DNA of 64,000 nt from Pseudofrankia sp. DC12 (GCF_000966285.1 NZ_KQ031391.1:2453208-2517207), one strand, 5' to 3'; shown: positions 53,090 to 62,829, counted from the stretch's first letter. Made by a program: numbers and translations. Notes: generated by a model not told the origin, from the sequence alone.

Positions 53090-54466
53090 CTAAAGGCCGA
53101 AATCCGATAGGTCCGGCAGACGGACGGTCCCGTCGAGATCCCGAGCCTCTCCGGCGACGGGGGGAGTCGCTTTGACCTCACGGTGGGCCAAGGGAGTCTG
53201 CCGGGTCCGGCCGGTGGGGTGCGGGCTCGTAGCAAGGCCGCCCGAGGCTCGTATCTCAGAGATATGGCCGGCGGAAAGGAGAAACGGGCATGGCGGCTCG
53301 GCTGGCGGAATGTCGGGGAGACTTTGGGGTGGTGAGAGGCCGAGTGTCGGGTAGAGAGCGGTCACAATCCGGCGAACTGATGCGCCTCGGTGGGCGAGGA
53401 TGTCGGCGCGTCCGGGCATGAGCCGAGGGTCGAAAGTGGCGATCGCGGTCGCTATGGCCTCCTTGAGGCCGACCGGCTGCTCCAGCAGAGGCGACGCCAA
53501 GCGGAGGGCCGCGATCGGGGCGGCCGGGTTGATGCTCTCGGCGGGCACGGGGACGGCAATGGTAGGTCGGTTGAGGAGGCCGAAGTATAGACAGAGGGAG
53601 CTGTGATCGATGATCGCTACGTCGGCTGCTGCCAGGTAGGGCATCCAGCTCTCGTCCGGTCCGCAGATAGACAAGCCGCTGCCGGCGAACTGCGTGAGAC
53701 GTCTGCGCCACAACTCGGGCCCGCTATCCCCGGCACCGAACCACAGGTGCGGGTGCATGCTCAGAAGAATCCGGCAACGATCGCCGAGCCGAACCGCTTC
53801 CTTGAGGAATTCCAGGCCGCGGTCTCCGGTCGGTCCCATCAGGCCGTCCGGTCCCCAGGTCGAGATCAGGAGGACGGCGGTCTGACCCGGTTCGATGCCA
53901 AGGGCATCGCGGTAGACGTCGCGACGTGCGTCTGTCTGGAGGAGCCGGTCCGCCACGATGTCGCCAACGACTTGGATACGGTCGGCGAGCCGTGGGATCC
54001 GTCGAACGGCCCGTGCCCGTACTGCGTGACTCGATTCCAGCATGATCTCGTAGAGCGGCTCGCCGGCGTGGGGGCCGCCTTGGCGCAGCGACCAGGTCGG
54101 CCCGTAGGTGAAGTCGTCGCCCAGCGCTGTTTTTCCCGCGCCGATGCCATGTTGGATGTGCACGCATGGGACGTCGTCGCGGAGGAGTTCACGCGAGCCA
54201 TGGGTGCCGAACAGAGCCAGGTCCCAGCGCTGACTCCGCGCCTGTTCGAACGAGATGGGGTGCACCACCCGGCCGCGGTCGGCGGAGTCTCGGATGAGGC
54301 CCGCGACTGCATCGGTGACCCCGCCGTCCAGTCGATCGGGCGCGCGTGTGATCCAAAAACGCAGCCGCGGATCCGCGGCTAGAAGGTCGTGGTACTCGTG
54401 GACGTAGGTCGTCGACAGCCTGGTATGCGCGACGAGGAGAACGTCTTTCGCCTGGTGCTGGGTCAT
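53090..54466 (-). CDS. CDP-glycerol glycerophosphotransferase-like protein
   Basis: 458 residues. Features of the TagB/TagF-type GT-B transferases: VCHVIQHGIGAGKT-like segment (CVHIQHGIGAGKTALGDDF, about residue 105), VVGDIVADRLL, TAVLLISTWGPDGLMG, ILLSMHPHLWFG and the donor-site motif ADVAIIDHSSLCLYFGLLNR (about residue 285). Such enzymes transfer glycerol-phosphate or related units onto cell-surface polymers at the cytoplasmic face. The last 80 residues are a disordered tail. The gene diverges from the PfkB kinase gene across 35 bases, suggesting shared control and a common surface-sugar pathway. Confidence 0.72.
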   Translation of the reverse strand: MTQHQAKDVLLVAHTRLSTTYVHEYHDLLAADPRLRFWITRAPDRLDGGVTDAVAGLIRDSADRGRVVHPISFEQARSQRWDLALFGTHGSRELLRDDVPCVHIQHGIGAGKTALGDDFTYGPTWSLRQGGPHAGEPLYEIMLESSHAVRARAVRRIPRLADRIQVVGDIVADRLLQTDARRDVYRDALGIEPGQTAVLLISTWGPDGLMGPTGDRGLEFLKEAVRLGDRCRILLSMHPHLWFGAGDSGPELWRRRLTQFAGSGLSICGPDESWMPYLAAADVAIIDHSSLCLYFGLLNRPTIAVPVPAESINPAAPIAALRLASPLLEQPVGLKEAIATAIATFDPRLMPGRADILAHRGASVRRIVTALYPTLGLSPPQSLPDIPPAEPPCPFLLSAGHISEIRASGGLATSPHPTGRTRQTPLAHREVKATPPVAGEARDLDGTVRLPDLSDFGL

Positions 54467-54501
54467 CGCGGGCCGGGCCGGCGACGCGAGGGTGAACGCC
54501 G

Positions 54502-55416
54502 GTGGCAGACTGGTTTGCTGTGAGGGGATCGGCGGTTGTCGCGGGAGTCGTGAACGTGCAGCAGACGATTCCGGTCGACGATTTTCCGGTGCCCTATGCG
54601 CCGGTGCATTACCGCGCTCATCAGCTGCGGCTTGAGGCCTCGGGGGTCGGCCTGAATGTTGCCCGGGCGCTGCGTACGCTCGGCTCGCCAGTCGTGCTGG
54701 CGACGCTGGTTGGCACCGACCCGGCAGGCGCCGTCGTCCGCGCCGAGTTGGACCGCCTCGATCTGCTCGGAGACGCCGTGATCGAGACCGCGCACACCCC
54801 GACCTCGGGTGTCCTGGTCGACAAGGCTGGCGCCCGCCAGGTCCACACCGACCTGAAGGATCTTCCGGACGCTGTCTACCCGCCGGAACGGTTCACCCAA
54901 CTCCTGGACGGCGCCCGCCTCGCGGTGCTGTCCACCATCGGCTTCGCGCGTCCGCTGCTCGCCTGCGCGAAGGCCGCGGGCATGCCGATAGCGGTCGACG
55001 TCCAGACAATCACCGGCGTGGACGACGCCTACAGCCAGCCGTGGCTGAGGGCCGCGGACATCCTGTTCTGCTCCGCCGAGCGGCTCGACAGCGACCCCTC
55101 CGTCTTCGCAGGAGCCGTCTTCGACCAGTTTCCTGCCCAGATCATCGTCGTCGGGCTCGGCTCCGCGGGTGCTCTGCTGGCCGTTCGCGGCCACCCCAGC
55201 CGGCGGCTGCCCGCGGTCGCGCCCTATGGCGTCGTTGATACGACAGGCGCGGGCGACGCACTGTTCGCGGGTTTCCTGCACTCCTGGCTTGAAGGACACG
55301 ACCCGGACCTGGCGGCCGAACGCGCCGTCGTCGTCGCCGGCTGCGCGGTCGGAACCCCCGGCGCCGCCCTGCACGTCACGGACGCCCAGGTCACCGACCT
55401 GCTCGCCGGCCGCTAA
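54502..55416 (+). CDS. PfkB-family carbohydrate kinase
   Basis: 304 residues from GTG 54502; GTG 54520 is an alternative. The N-terminal part has the ribokinase-type sugar-binding segment (ASGVGLNVARALRTLGSPVV LATLVG), a lid (TPTSGVLVDKAGARQVHTDL), and the second PfkB signature DTTGAGDALFAGFLH near residues 246-260 with the catalytic Asp. It phosphorylates a sugar or nucleoside with ATP; the substrate cannot be told from sequence. Divergent partner of the glycerophosphotransferase-like gene. Confidence 0.9.
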   Translation: MADWFAVRGSAVVAGVVNVQQTIPVDDFPVPYAPVHYRAHQLRLEASGVGLNVARALRTLGSPVVLATLVGTDPAGAVVRAELDRLDLLGDAVIETAHTPTSGVLVDKAGARQVHTDLKDLPDAVYPPERFTQLLDGARLAVLSTIGFARPLLACAKAAGMPIAVDVQTITGVDDAYSQPWLRAADILFCSAERLDSDPSVFAGAVFDQFPAQIIVVGLGSAGALLAVRGHPSRRLPAVAPYGVVDTTGAGDALFAGFLHSWLEGHDPDLAAERAVVVAGCAVGTPGAALHVTDAQVTDLLAGR

Positions 55417-55433
55417 TACTCCTCGTAGCCGCC

Positions 55434-56504
55434 TCACGGCAGCCGGGCCACACACGCGGCTGCAGCCGGGAAACGCCGGACCGGACCACCGGCCCAGGCC
55501 ACCACCTGCTCGTAGGCCACTCGCGCAGGCGCCGCTTCGTCTCCTGGAACGACGAATCCCGAGCCGCCCGTGAGCATCCCCTCCGGGTAATAGACGAGCA
55601 CCCTCGTCGCGAGGCTCTCCGGCACCGACAATCGGCGAAGGACTCTTCGGGCCAGGTCGACCGCCGTCGCGAGAACGGGCACGCCGGTGGCTTCCTCCAA
55701 CTGGCTGAACACAAGCAGCGCGACGCCGCCTACCGGGAAATAGAGACGGACATGCGCAAGACCGAGCGCCGGCGCCCCTCGCTCAAGATCTAGATCGAGG
55801 ACGAACTCGCCCCACAGGGTGGGCTCCTCGCCGCCACCCTGCCCACGTCGTGGCAGCCACTCGCTACCACGCGCCGCGACCGCGAGCGCCTCCCTCAGAG
55901 CGTCCTGCACCGGGCCAGCGAGAGCGAACCGCAGACGCGGATCGGCGTCGGACAACGCCGCAGTCGCAGCCAGCACTCCCGCGACATCTCGCGCCTGGGA
56001 GAGCACGCGCCCCAGATCGTCAAGCACCTCTCGGGGCTGCTCACCATCCCAGAGCCAATCGTCCGAAGCCGTCAACTGCTGGTACAGCTCCGAAAACGCC
56101 TGAACAGCCCGGCGAGAAGCTCGCACCCCGGCGCGCGTGTAATCGAGATCGCAGTACCTCGGCAACGGCGCCCCAATCAGGTCCTCGACCGCGGCGAACG
56201 GCACATCCACCGCCGGGAGCACCCCAACCGCCCTGACTTGGAACTCAGCAAGACCGTCCGCCGCCCGGCCACGCCAAGGGCGGTACACATACCAGCGGAT
56301 TTGAGCCCCGAGCACCTCTCGGTAACTCTCCCGTACGGCCGCCACTAGCGGCGGAAGAGCCACCCGGGGCGGGGGCCACGGCCTGTCACTCAGCTCCCCG
56401 ACGACGACGACGGAACCGTTGCCCGCTGGCGCATAGACCCGAATATGGGCCCACACATCGGACGCCTCAATAACAGCGTCAACCTTCGCGTACTCGCGCA
56501 CCAT
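55434..56504 (-). CDS. Unrecognised 356-residue protein
   Basis: Starts at ATG 56504 (MVREYAKVDAVIEASDVWAH) behind a strong AAGGAG; the longer frame beyond it is not coding. Mixed alpha/beta, acidic, without signal or membrane segments. Notable parts: VWAHIRVYAPAGNGSVVVVG ELSDRPWPPPR, IRWYVYRPWRGRAADGLAEF, and AVQAFSELYQQLTASDDWLW DGEQPREVLDDLG. It converges with the kinase gene, the stop codons 17 bases apart. No family recognised. Confidence 0.7.
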   Translation of the reverse strand: MVREYAKVDAVIEASDVWAHIRVYAPAGNGSVVVVGELSDRPWPPPRVALPPLVAAVRESYREVLGAQIRWYVYRPWRGRAADGLAEFQVRAVGVLPAVDVPFAAVEDLIGAPLPRYCDLDYTRAGVRASRRAVQAFSELYQQLTASDDWLWDGEQPREVLDDLGRVLSQARDVAGVLAATAALSDADPRLRFALAGPVQDALREALAVAARGSEWLPRRGQGGGEEPTLWGEFVLDLDLERGAPALGLAHVRLYFPVGGVALLVFSQLEEATGVPVLATAVDLARRVLRRLSVPESLATRVLVYYPEGMLTGGSGFVVPGDEAAPARVAYEQVVAWAGGPVRRFPAAAACVARLP

Positions 56505-57375
56505 GGCTCCTTCTTCGATTGAGATCATCGAATTTGATCGATTCAAGCACCGGCCGCTTGCCAGTGAGTACACCCTTCCGAAATCGTGCAAATGTGCGAC
56601 CCACCGTTCAGCCAGCCCCCGCAGGCTGCAGGGTCGAAGCGTTCGACTTCCGGTCGAGGCCGGTCCGCAGCTGCGCGACTCCGGTCTGAGCGATCTTGGC
56701 GCGGTGGCCGTCGGCCTCGACCGTGCGCTGTGCCTCGTTGCGACCGGCGTCGTCGGCGGCGCGGCCGGAGCGCCGCAGTAAGCGGACTGCACGTCGATTC
56801 GTCGCGTCCGTTCCTTCAGAACCTGGTGGGAGGTACGAATGATCGCGACCGCGTCCGCCATCCATAGCCCCGCGTCGATGGATGGACCGTCCTCCAGGAC
56901 ACGTCGTTGCCCGGGCGCTCCTCCGGGGTGCAGTTTGAGCTTGGGTGGTGCGCCGTCCGGCACGTCGGATGGCCTGCGGAGTCCGGCACCAGTGAGCGGA
57001 TCGGTGGCTGGGTCGCCGGTCGCGAGAGTTGGGGTGTCGGTGGCCGGGAGGTCAGCAGCTGCGTGTTGGGCAACCAGACGGCGGTGACGAAGAGGGGCTG
57101 TCCGGCCGGCTCGACAGCCACCGGCGGCGGGCGAGCAGGGCGGCCAGGTGATCGGGGGGATGGCGTAGCGCAGCGATGAAGAGGTAGCCGGGGAGTTCAA
57201 GGCAGCCGGAGACGGGGTCGTCGATATGGATAACGGCACAGGCTGGGTAGGGGCCGGTGCCGACGGACGACCCTGGCGCCGGTGGACGGGCGGACCGCGC
57301 TGGCGCGGCGGCCGGCTCGTGGTCTGGTTCCCGTGGTCGGTGTTGGCGCCGGGAGTGACCGGTGTCGGCGGGTGG
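56505..57375. other. Decayed region between the unknown gene and the paralogue operon
   Basis: About 870 bases without an intact gene. The right part holds a degenerate paralogue (see 56900-57240). On the minus strand at 56608-56800 a frame reading EAQRTVEADGHRAKIAQTGV also looks like former coding sequence, but it lacks a start. Confidence 0.45.
56900..57240 (-). pseudogene. Degenerate C-terminal piece of the paralogue family
   Basis: On the minus strand VIHIDDPVSGCLELPGYLFI AALRHPPDHLAALLARRRW matches the C-terminal block of the next gene (TIHIDDPIHGHLEVPTRAFQ ... LTELLARRSWLP). After a shift of frame, PAGQPLFVTAVWLPNTQLL corresponds to DQPAFITAALTALHAPNDL. The gene is thus frameshifted and truncated, a dead relative of the operon to the right. 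Confidence 0.7.
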
Positions 57376-59172
57376 TCATGGGCCTGGGTCGAACGTCGGG
57401 CTACCGTCGGGCGGCGGTGGAGGTGTGCCGGGTAGCACATGCGGCGGCTGGGCGGCCGGGTTTGGGTCGGTCGGATCGGCGGGGAGGTGGGCGGTCGGCG
57501 GTCCGGTGGCGGTCGCAGCAAGGGCTGCCAGGTCGTTGGGGGCGTGCAGGGCGGTGAGGGCTGCGGTGATGAACGCGGGCTGGTCGGGAGTGGTGGGTAG
57601 CCAGGAGCGGCGGGCGAGGAGTTCGGTGAGGATGTGCTGGGGGTGGCGCATGGCGGTCTGGAATGCGCGGGTGGGGACTTCGAGGTGGCCGTGGATGGGG
57701 TCGTCGATGTGGATCGTGTCGCCGCCCTGCCGCAGCGTCGGAAGCTTCGCGGTCGGGCCGCGGCTGTGGGGGCTGGTCGGCCGGGTGAGGGCCTCGGGGA
57801 CGGTGGTCGGGGTCTGGTTGGTGATGTCGAGCGCGAGGCTGGGTGGGCGAAGGGCGGGCAAAGGGAAGGTGACGGCCGGGCCGGTAGGGGTGTCGAGGAC
57901 GCGTGCTGTCTCGTAGGGGGTGGTGAGGATTTCGCCTGGTTGCGGGGGTAGGCCGGCGGTGGCGCGGGCTTCGAGGAGGGCGTCGATGCTGGGCCAGGTG
58001 GAGCCACGTAGTGGGGTGATGTCGTCGAGGCGCAGGCGTAGTGGGGGTAGGGCGCCGTCGTGGGGTTGGATTTCGTAGCTGGGGAGGTCTTCGTCGTCGT
58101 CGAAGGCGCGGAGCACCGTGCCGACGGCGAATCGTGGGTCGTCGACCGTGGCGACGAGGGCCCCGGTGGCCAGGAGGGGTGGGGCGTCGGGGCCAGTGTG
58201 GGTGTCAGGGTTGGCGAGGGTGTGGGTGACCTGGTGGATCGGGGTGCGGGCGGTCCAGGTGGGGTGGTGGTACCAGGGGTGGCCGGGTAGGTCTGCGAGG
58301 TCGGGGCGCCACAGGTAGGCGGGGCCGTCGTTCCCGGTGGTGAGGGCGAGGACGGTGCCGGTGGCTGTGCGGGCCGGGTCGACGTCGTGGACGGCGACCC
58401 GGGTGCCGTGGGGGTAGGGGTGTTGGTGGCGGTAGGGGGCGGCGTCGGTGATGTGGTCGCCCTGCTCGAGGACGAACATGCGCTGGGAGCTGGTAAGCCC
58501 TGCGGGTTTCAGGTTGCGGGCAAGGCAGCCGAGCAGCACGTAGCGGATCACGGCGTCACTGGTCAGCGGGGGCGCCCCGGGAATGTCGGTCATGATTCCG
58601 GAGAACACGACGGTCGGGGTTGGGTCGCTGGTGGTGTCGCTGACGCGGTAGACGACGCCGGGGTCGTCGTCGACGTCGGTGCGGTAGATGTCGACCTGGA
58701 CGGGGCCGTGCTGCCAGCGGCGGGTGCGGGCCTCGAGGTGCAGAAGCCGGCCGTAGGTGGTGGGCGGGTAGCCGGCGCAGCGCGTGGCGCTGGTGCGGCC
58801 GGGCCGGTAGACGGGGTCGCGGACCACGTCGGCGGGCGGGCTGGGCGGCCCGGCGAAGGCGGCCGCCGGGCGGGACGGTGGGTGGTGGGTCAGGATGTTC
58901 TGGGCGCGATGCGGGATCGCCCAGCCCAGTTCCTCCTCCAGCTCCGCGAGTGTGGGCTTGGCCGTGCTCCACAGGCTCCGCGCGGTGGCGGGGTTGGCCG
59001 GGCGGGAGGTGAGTTCGGCGCGGACCTGCAGCTCGCCGGCGTCGTCGGTGACGGTGTCCAGCGCCCAGCGTCCGCCTGCGACCTCGATCTCGACGGGACG
59101 GCGCGGCGTTTCCCTGGTTCTGCCGGTGGGGCGGGGCGGCGGCCCGGTCGGGCCGGGAGGGGGCTCGGGCAT
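57376..59172 (-). CDS. Paralogue family member A, function unknown
   Basis: 598 residues; AGGAG precedes ATG 59172. Blocks shared with the proteins at 59189 and 62826: HPYPHGTRVAV, YLWRPDLADLPGHPWYHHPT WT, LATGALVATVDDPRFAVGTV LRAF, YEIQPHDG, and near the end IHIDDPIHGHLEVP then LLARRSWLP. The linkers are Pro/Thr-rich and variable. No catalytic motif, signal peptide or membrane segment is visible; the blocks look like a small beta-rich domain, followed by a C-terminal helical domain. Last gene of a five-gene minus-strand operon, 16 bases after member B. I do not recognise the family. Confidence 0.75.
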   Translation of the reverse strand: MPEPPPGPTGPPPRPTGRTRETPRRPVEIEVAGGRWALDTVTDDAGELQVRAELTSRPANPATARSLWSTAKPTLAELEEELGWAIPHRAQNILTHHPPSRPAAAFAGPPSPPADVVRDPVYRPGRTSATRCAGYPPTTYGRLLHLEARTRRWQHGPVQVDIYRTDVDDDPGVVYRVSDTTSDPTPTVVFSGIMTDIPGAPPLTSDAVIRYVLLGCLARNLKPAGLTSSQRMFVLEQGDHITDAAPYRHQHPYPHGTRVAVHDVDPARTATGTVLALTTGNDGPAYLWRPDLADLPGHPWYHHPTWTARTPIHQVTHTLANPDTHTGPDAPPLLATGALVATVDDPRFAVGTVLRAFDDDEDLPSYEIQPHDGALPPLRLRLDDITPLRGSTWPSIDALLEARATAGLPPQPGEILTTPYETARVLDTPTGPAVTFPLPALRPPSLALDITNQTPTTVPEALTRPTSPHSRGPTAKLPTLRQGGDTIHIDDPIHGHLEVPTRAFQTAMRHPQHILTELLARRSWLPTTPDQPAFITAALTALHAPNDLAALAATATGPPTAHLPADPTDPNPAAQPPHVLPGTPPPPPDGSPTFDPGP

Positions 59173-59188
59173 TCGTGCTCCTTCCAGG

Positions 59189-61078
59189 TCAGGGGCCGTC
59201 CCAGGACGGTGGGGTCGGTGCGGCGGCCGGGCTTTCGGAGCTGGGGGCGGGCGGAGATGGGTCGTGCAGGTGTGATCCCAGGACGTCGCCGGGTGCGTGA
59301 ATGACGGCGAGGACCGCGGTGATCTCCAGCGGCTGCTGGCGGGACGGCAGCCAGCGGCGGCGCGTGAGGAGTTCCGTCAGCCGGTCGGCGCCGAGGCGCA
59401 GCGCGGCCTCGTAGTCGGCGGCGCGCACGGCGAGGTGGCCGTAAACCGGGTCGTGGACGGCGACCGTGGCGGGCGGTTTGTCGACCGGTCGCGCTGGTGA
59501 GGGCAAGTCGCCGTGGGCCGGCTCGGGGCCGGGGCGGTCCGGGTTGCCGGTCGCGGGCGGTGCTGTTCGGACGGCCGGTGGCCGAGCGGCGGCCTTCGGG
59601 TTGAGTCCGAGCGCCTGGATGTCGACGGGGTGAGCGCCGCGGGTCGGATCGGGGGTGGTGTTCGCCTGCGCGGGTGGGATGTTCGGGTGTGGAGCGCCGC
59701 TGTCAGTGGTGGTCGCCTGGTCGTGGGTGCTGGTGAGGAGCTCGCCCGATCGCAGGGGCAGCGCGGCGGCGCGGCGGGCGTCGAGGAGGTCGGCGACGCT
59801 GGGCCAGGCGGACGGGCGCAGGGGCACGACGGCGTCGGCGGCGAGCATCACGGGGTGGAGGGGTGCGTCGTGGGGCTGGATTTCGTAGGTGAGTTCGCCG
59901 CGGTGGTTGGCGTGGGCGCGCAGGACGGTGCCGGTGGCGAAGCGAGGGTCCTCGATGGTGGCGATGACGGCGCCGGTCGCGAGGATCGGCGACGGGCCGT
60001 GCTGCCCGTCGGATGCGGTGGTGGTGAGGGTGGGGATGAGGTGCAGGCGGGGGGTTTCGAGGGTCCAGGTCGGGTGGTGTTGCCACGGGTGGCCGGGGAG
60101 GTCGGCGGTGTCGGGGCGCCATAGATAGCGGCGGCGGCCGTCGGTGCCGGTCCGGCTGCCGAGCACGGTTCCGGCGACAGCCGGGGCGGCGGTGAGGCGG
60201 ACGCGGGTGCCGGGTGGGTAGGGGTGTTCCGCGAAGGTGGCCGCCGCGATGAGAGTGTCGCGGTGGCGGGTGAGGAAGTCGTGTTGACGGCGGGTGCGGG
60301 TGGCCGCGGCGCGGTGCAGGATGGCGGGGGTGTGGAGGACGGCGCGGATCAGTTCGTCGCCGCTGAGGGCGCCTTCGGTGCGGCCGAGGATGTCCGGGCC
60401 GGCGTAGACGACGCCGTCACGGTCGCGAATCCGCCACAGCGTGAGCGCTCCAATCGTTGTCACATTTGGGGGCAGGTCGAGGATCTCGGCGTGCAGGTCG
60501 CCGTGGCACCACTGATGTGCGGGGCGGTCGTCGGCTCGTAGCCGGCCGTAGCTGATCCCCGGCCCGTCATCGACGCGTACCCGGCTAGCCCGCCAGGGCC
60601 GCCCCGGCGGCGCGCTGATGACGTCGTCGCCGAGCTGTGGGGTTGGGGGCGGCGCGCTCGTCGCGTCCTGGCGGCCGGGCGACTGCGCTGTGGGCCGTCC
60701 GGTGGGCGTCGTGTCGGGTCCGTACCGGTCGAGTCGAGGGTCGCGGGGGTTCGGGTGGGCTGGGAGGGTGAGCAGGAGTCGCTGCACGCGCAGTGGGATC
60801 GGCCAGCCGCAGGCCTCCTCCAGTCGCCACAGCGTCGCTCGGCGCGCCCACCACAGCACCTGGCGCGGCCCGGTCTGGTCGCCTTCCCGTGTCGCCGTGA
60901 GTTCGGCGACGAAACCGCGGCCCGAGCCGTCCGGTTCGGCGGTCGGGTAGAGCCGCCACGACCCGGCTGGAACCTCGACCACGACGATGCTTCTGCCGGC
61001 CTCGATCGAGGTTTGGCCCTTGGCGCTGGTTGGGGGATTGTCGCCCGGTGTGGCCTCGTCGTCCGGTGGGCTGGTCAT
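59189..61078 (-). CDS. Paralogue family member B, function unknown
   Basis: 629 residues from ATG 61078, which overlaps the stop of the preceding gene (ATGA); a start at 61147 would overlap far more. N-terminal part WRLYPTAEPDGSGRGFVAEL and TLWRLEEACGWPIPLRVQRL L resembles member A (LEEELGWAIPHRAQNIL). Shared blocks: HPYPPGTRVRL, YLWRPDTADLPGHPWQHHPT WT, LATGAVIATIEDPRFATGTV LRAH, YEIQPHDAP, VHDPVYGHLAV and LLTRRRWLP. A 130-residue Pro-rich insert separates the last two. Function unknown. Confidence 0.75.
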   Translation of the reverse strand: MTSPPDDEATPGDNPPTSAKGQTSIEAGRSIVVVEVPAGSWRLYPTAEPDGSGRGFVAELTATREGDQTGPRQVLWWARRATLWRLEEACGWPIPLRVQRLLLTLPAHPNPRDPRLDRYGPDTTPTGRPTAQSPGRQDATSAPPPTPQLGDDVISAPPGRPWRASRVRVDDGPGISYGRLRADDRPAHQWCHGDLHAEILDLPPNVTTIGALTLWRIRDRDGVVYAGPDILGRTEGALSGDELIRAVLHTPAILHRAAATRTRRQHDFLTRHRDTLIAAATFAEHPYPPGTRVRLTAAPAVAGTVLGSRTGTDGRRRYLWRPDTADLPGHPWQHHPTWTLETPRLHLIPTLTTTASDGQHGPSPILATGAVIATIEDPRFATGTVLRAHANHRGELTYEIQPHDAPLHPVMLAADAVVPLRPSAWPSVADLLDARRAAALPLRSGELLTSTHDQATTTDSGAPHPNIPPAQANTTPDPTRGAHPVDIQALGLNPKAAARPPAVRTAPPATGNPDRPGPEPAHGDLPSPARPVDKPPATVAVHDPVYGHLAVRAADYEAALRLGADRLTELLTRRRWLPSRQQPLEITAVLAVIHAPGDVLGSHLHDPSPPAPSSESPAAAPTPPSWDGP

Positions 61079-61620
61079 GGGCGCCGGTACCGGGAGCTGA
61101 GTCGACCTGCCAGTGACTCGGGACCTGTGGGGTCGCGGTTCGGACATGCCGTCGGGGTCGCCCGGGGCGGGGCTGGTTCCGGGTCGGGGTCGCCGCCCGG
61201 GGTGGGCTCGTCGGCGTGCGGCCCGCCGGCTGTGGGACGCTTCGCCGGGCTGAGGCCCGCGCGGTGTCGCAGATCAGCGAGCCGCCGGGCGCGGCGGTCG
61301 GCGGCGTTGGCTAGGCCGCGGGTGGTGAGGCGGTGCCGGGTCGGAAGTAGGACCCAGCTGGTGACGGTTTCGCGGCACAGGTAGGTGCGCCGGCCGTCGC
61401 GGACCGCGACGACTCCGGTCTCGGCGAGCTGGCGGATGAGGGCGGGCGCGGCCGGGTCGCCGCGGTGCTGGGCGTCCAGCGCGCGGCAGGCGAGCGTTGC
61501 CCTCTCGTCGCGGCCGGACAACGCGACGATCGAAGGGTGGCTGAGGGCGCTCAGGTCCCAGGCGGGAGCAGGCAGGTCTGTTGCGGGTGGCGGGCTGGCG
61601 GGGTTGGTGCGCGTGGACAT
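61075..61620 (-). CDS. Small protein of the paralogue operon
   Basis: 181 residues; AGGAG before ATG 61620. The central part (ERATLACRALDAQHRGDPAA PALIRQLAETGVVAVRDGRR TYLC) looks like a small winged-helix or similar DNA-binding-like fold, followed by a basic region and a disordered Pro-rich tail. Coupled to member B by an ATGA overlap and 18 bases behind the gene at 61639. Possibly a regulator or partner of the operon; that is inference. Confidence 0.6.
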   Translation of the reverse strand: MSTRTNPASPPPATDLPAPAWDLSALSHPSIVALSGRDERATLACRALDAQHRGDPAAPALIRQLAETGVVAVRDGRRTYLCRETVTSWVLLPTRHRLTTRGLANAADRRARRLADLRHRAGLSPAKRPTAGGPHADEPTPGGDPDPEPAPPRATPTACPNRDPTGPESLAGRLSSRYRRP

Positions 61621-61638
61621 GGCTCCTACCTGGCGGGA

Positions 61639-62829
61639 TCAGGGACCGGAAAGGTCGAGGTCATCAGGTGGGGCGGTGGGCGCGGCCGGGGCGGTCGTGG
61701 GGCCGTCGTGCTCGTCGGCCGTCATCGACGGGGGTGGGGCACTGTCCACCGGGTGGCCAGGCGCATCGCCGCCAGCGCCTGGGCGTGGACCTGATCCAGC
61801 GGCCGTGTCGACCGAGACGGCGCTGTCCTGGGGCGTGGCCGGGGCGGCTGGCGCCGTGCCGACGGGCTGCTGCGGGCCGGGCACGTCGTCGGCAGGGCTG
61901 AGGGGATCGGCGGCCGCGGCGGGGTCTGGGGGGTCGGGCTGCTCGGGTTGGTCGGTGATGTCGGTGAGATCGCTGGCTGGGTCGACGGCGTCGCGGTGGG
62001 CGGTCGGCCGGGTCAAGATGTCGGGCAGCTGGTGGGGTAGATCGCGGGCGGCGAGCGCGGCGAGGGTGACCTGGGCGGTGTCGGCGGCCAGGGCGGGGTG
62101 GTGGTGTCGCAGCAGCTGGTGCAGGTCAGTGGTGGGCAGGGCCATGGCGGCGAGGAGTTGGTCAGCGGGGACGGCGAGCCAGCCGTGGGCCGGGTCGCCG
62201 ACGGTCGCGGTCGGGCCGTCGATGGACAGGGAGACGGCGGCGGGTGGTTGGCCGGGGTGGACGGGGAGCTGGCCGCCGGTGGGTGGTGCCGGTGGGCGCA
62301 GGCGGCGCAGGAGGCCTTGTTGGGCGGCGCTGTGGGCGGCGGTTGCGTTGTCGAAAGGGCCGTGCAGGACGAGGGCGTCGCGTTCGATCGCGTGCAGGTA
62401 GCCGAACCAGGTCCCGAGGAACACGGTCCGTACCGGAGGGGTGGATGCGGCGACCGCCTGGCGGCGGACGAAACCGCGCAGCCCGCTGTCGGCGGCGGCG
62501 GGTGTGACCTGGCGGTAGGCGGTCAGCGCGATCGTGTCGCCGAGGTCGGTGACCGGCGGGACGAGGAAGCCACGGCCGTCGGGACCGCGCTGCCAGCCGC
62601 GGCGGGCCCAGCCGTCGGGGCTCGCGGGTTCGGGCCAGAAGGTGTTGATCATCAGCTGTGCGCCGCGGGGTGCGGCGACGGGCGGGTCGAGCAGGATGCC
62701 GGCGGGGTGCAGCCGGCAGGAGAACAACCCCGCGCCGTCCGCCGTCGCCGGCCATGGAGGCGTGGGTGCCACGGGGCGCGCCGTGGAGTTCGGGACGCGC
62801 GGCGACGACGGGGGCGGCGGGTCGGTCAC
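61639..62829 (-). CDS. Paralogue operon protein C, function unknown
   Basis: 396 residues from GTG 62829, overlapping the previous stop (GTGA). It lacks the DLPGHPW and YEIQPHD blocks but keeps a C-terminal-type block (ATVGDPAHGWLAVPADQLLA AMAL ... LLRHHHPALAAD) comparable to members A and B. The N-terminal half (GAQLMINTFWPEPASPDGWA RRGW, VFLGTWFGYLHAIERDALVL HGPFDNATAA) is distinct. The last 120 residues are Pro/Asp-rich and probably disordered. Confidence 0.65.
   Translation of the reverse strand: MTDPPPPSSPRVPNSTARPVAPTPPWPATADGAGLFSCRLHPAGILLDPPVAAPRGAQLMINTFWPEPASPDGWARRGWQRGPDGRGFLVPPVTDLGDTIALTAYRQVTPAAADSGLRGFVRRQAVAASTPPVRTVFLGTWFGYLHAIERDALVLHGPFDNATAAHSAAQQGLLRRLRPPAPPTGGQLPVHPGQPPAAVSLSIDGPTATVGDPAHGWLAVPADQLLAAMALPTTDLHQLLRHHHPALAADTAQVTLAALAARDLPHQLPDILTRPTAHRDAVDPASDLTDITDQPEQPDPPDPAAAADPLSPADDVPGPQQPVGTAPAAPATPQDSAVSVDTAAGSGPRPGAGGDAPGHPVDSAPPPSMTADEHDGPTTAPAAPTAPPDDLDLSGP

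Noticed and set aside
54463-55455. Minus-strand open frame of 330 codons
   Set aside because: Antisense to the PfkB kinase, whose motifs are unambiguous.
56505-58007. 500-codon extension of the unknown protein at 55434
   Set aside because: It overlaps the paralogue operon antisense or out of frame, and AAGGAG precedes ATG 56504.
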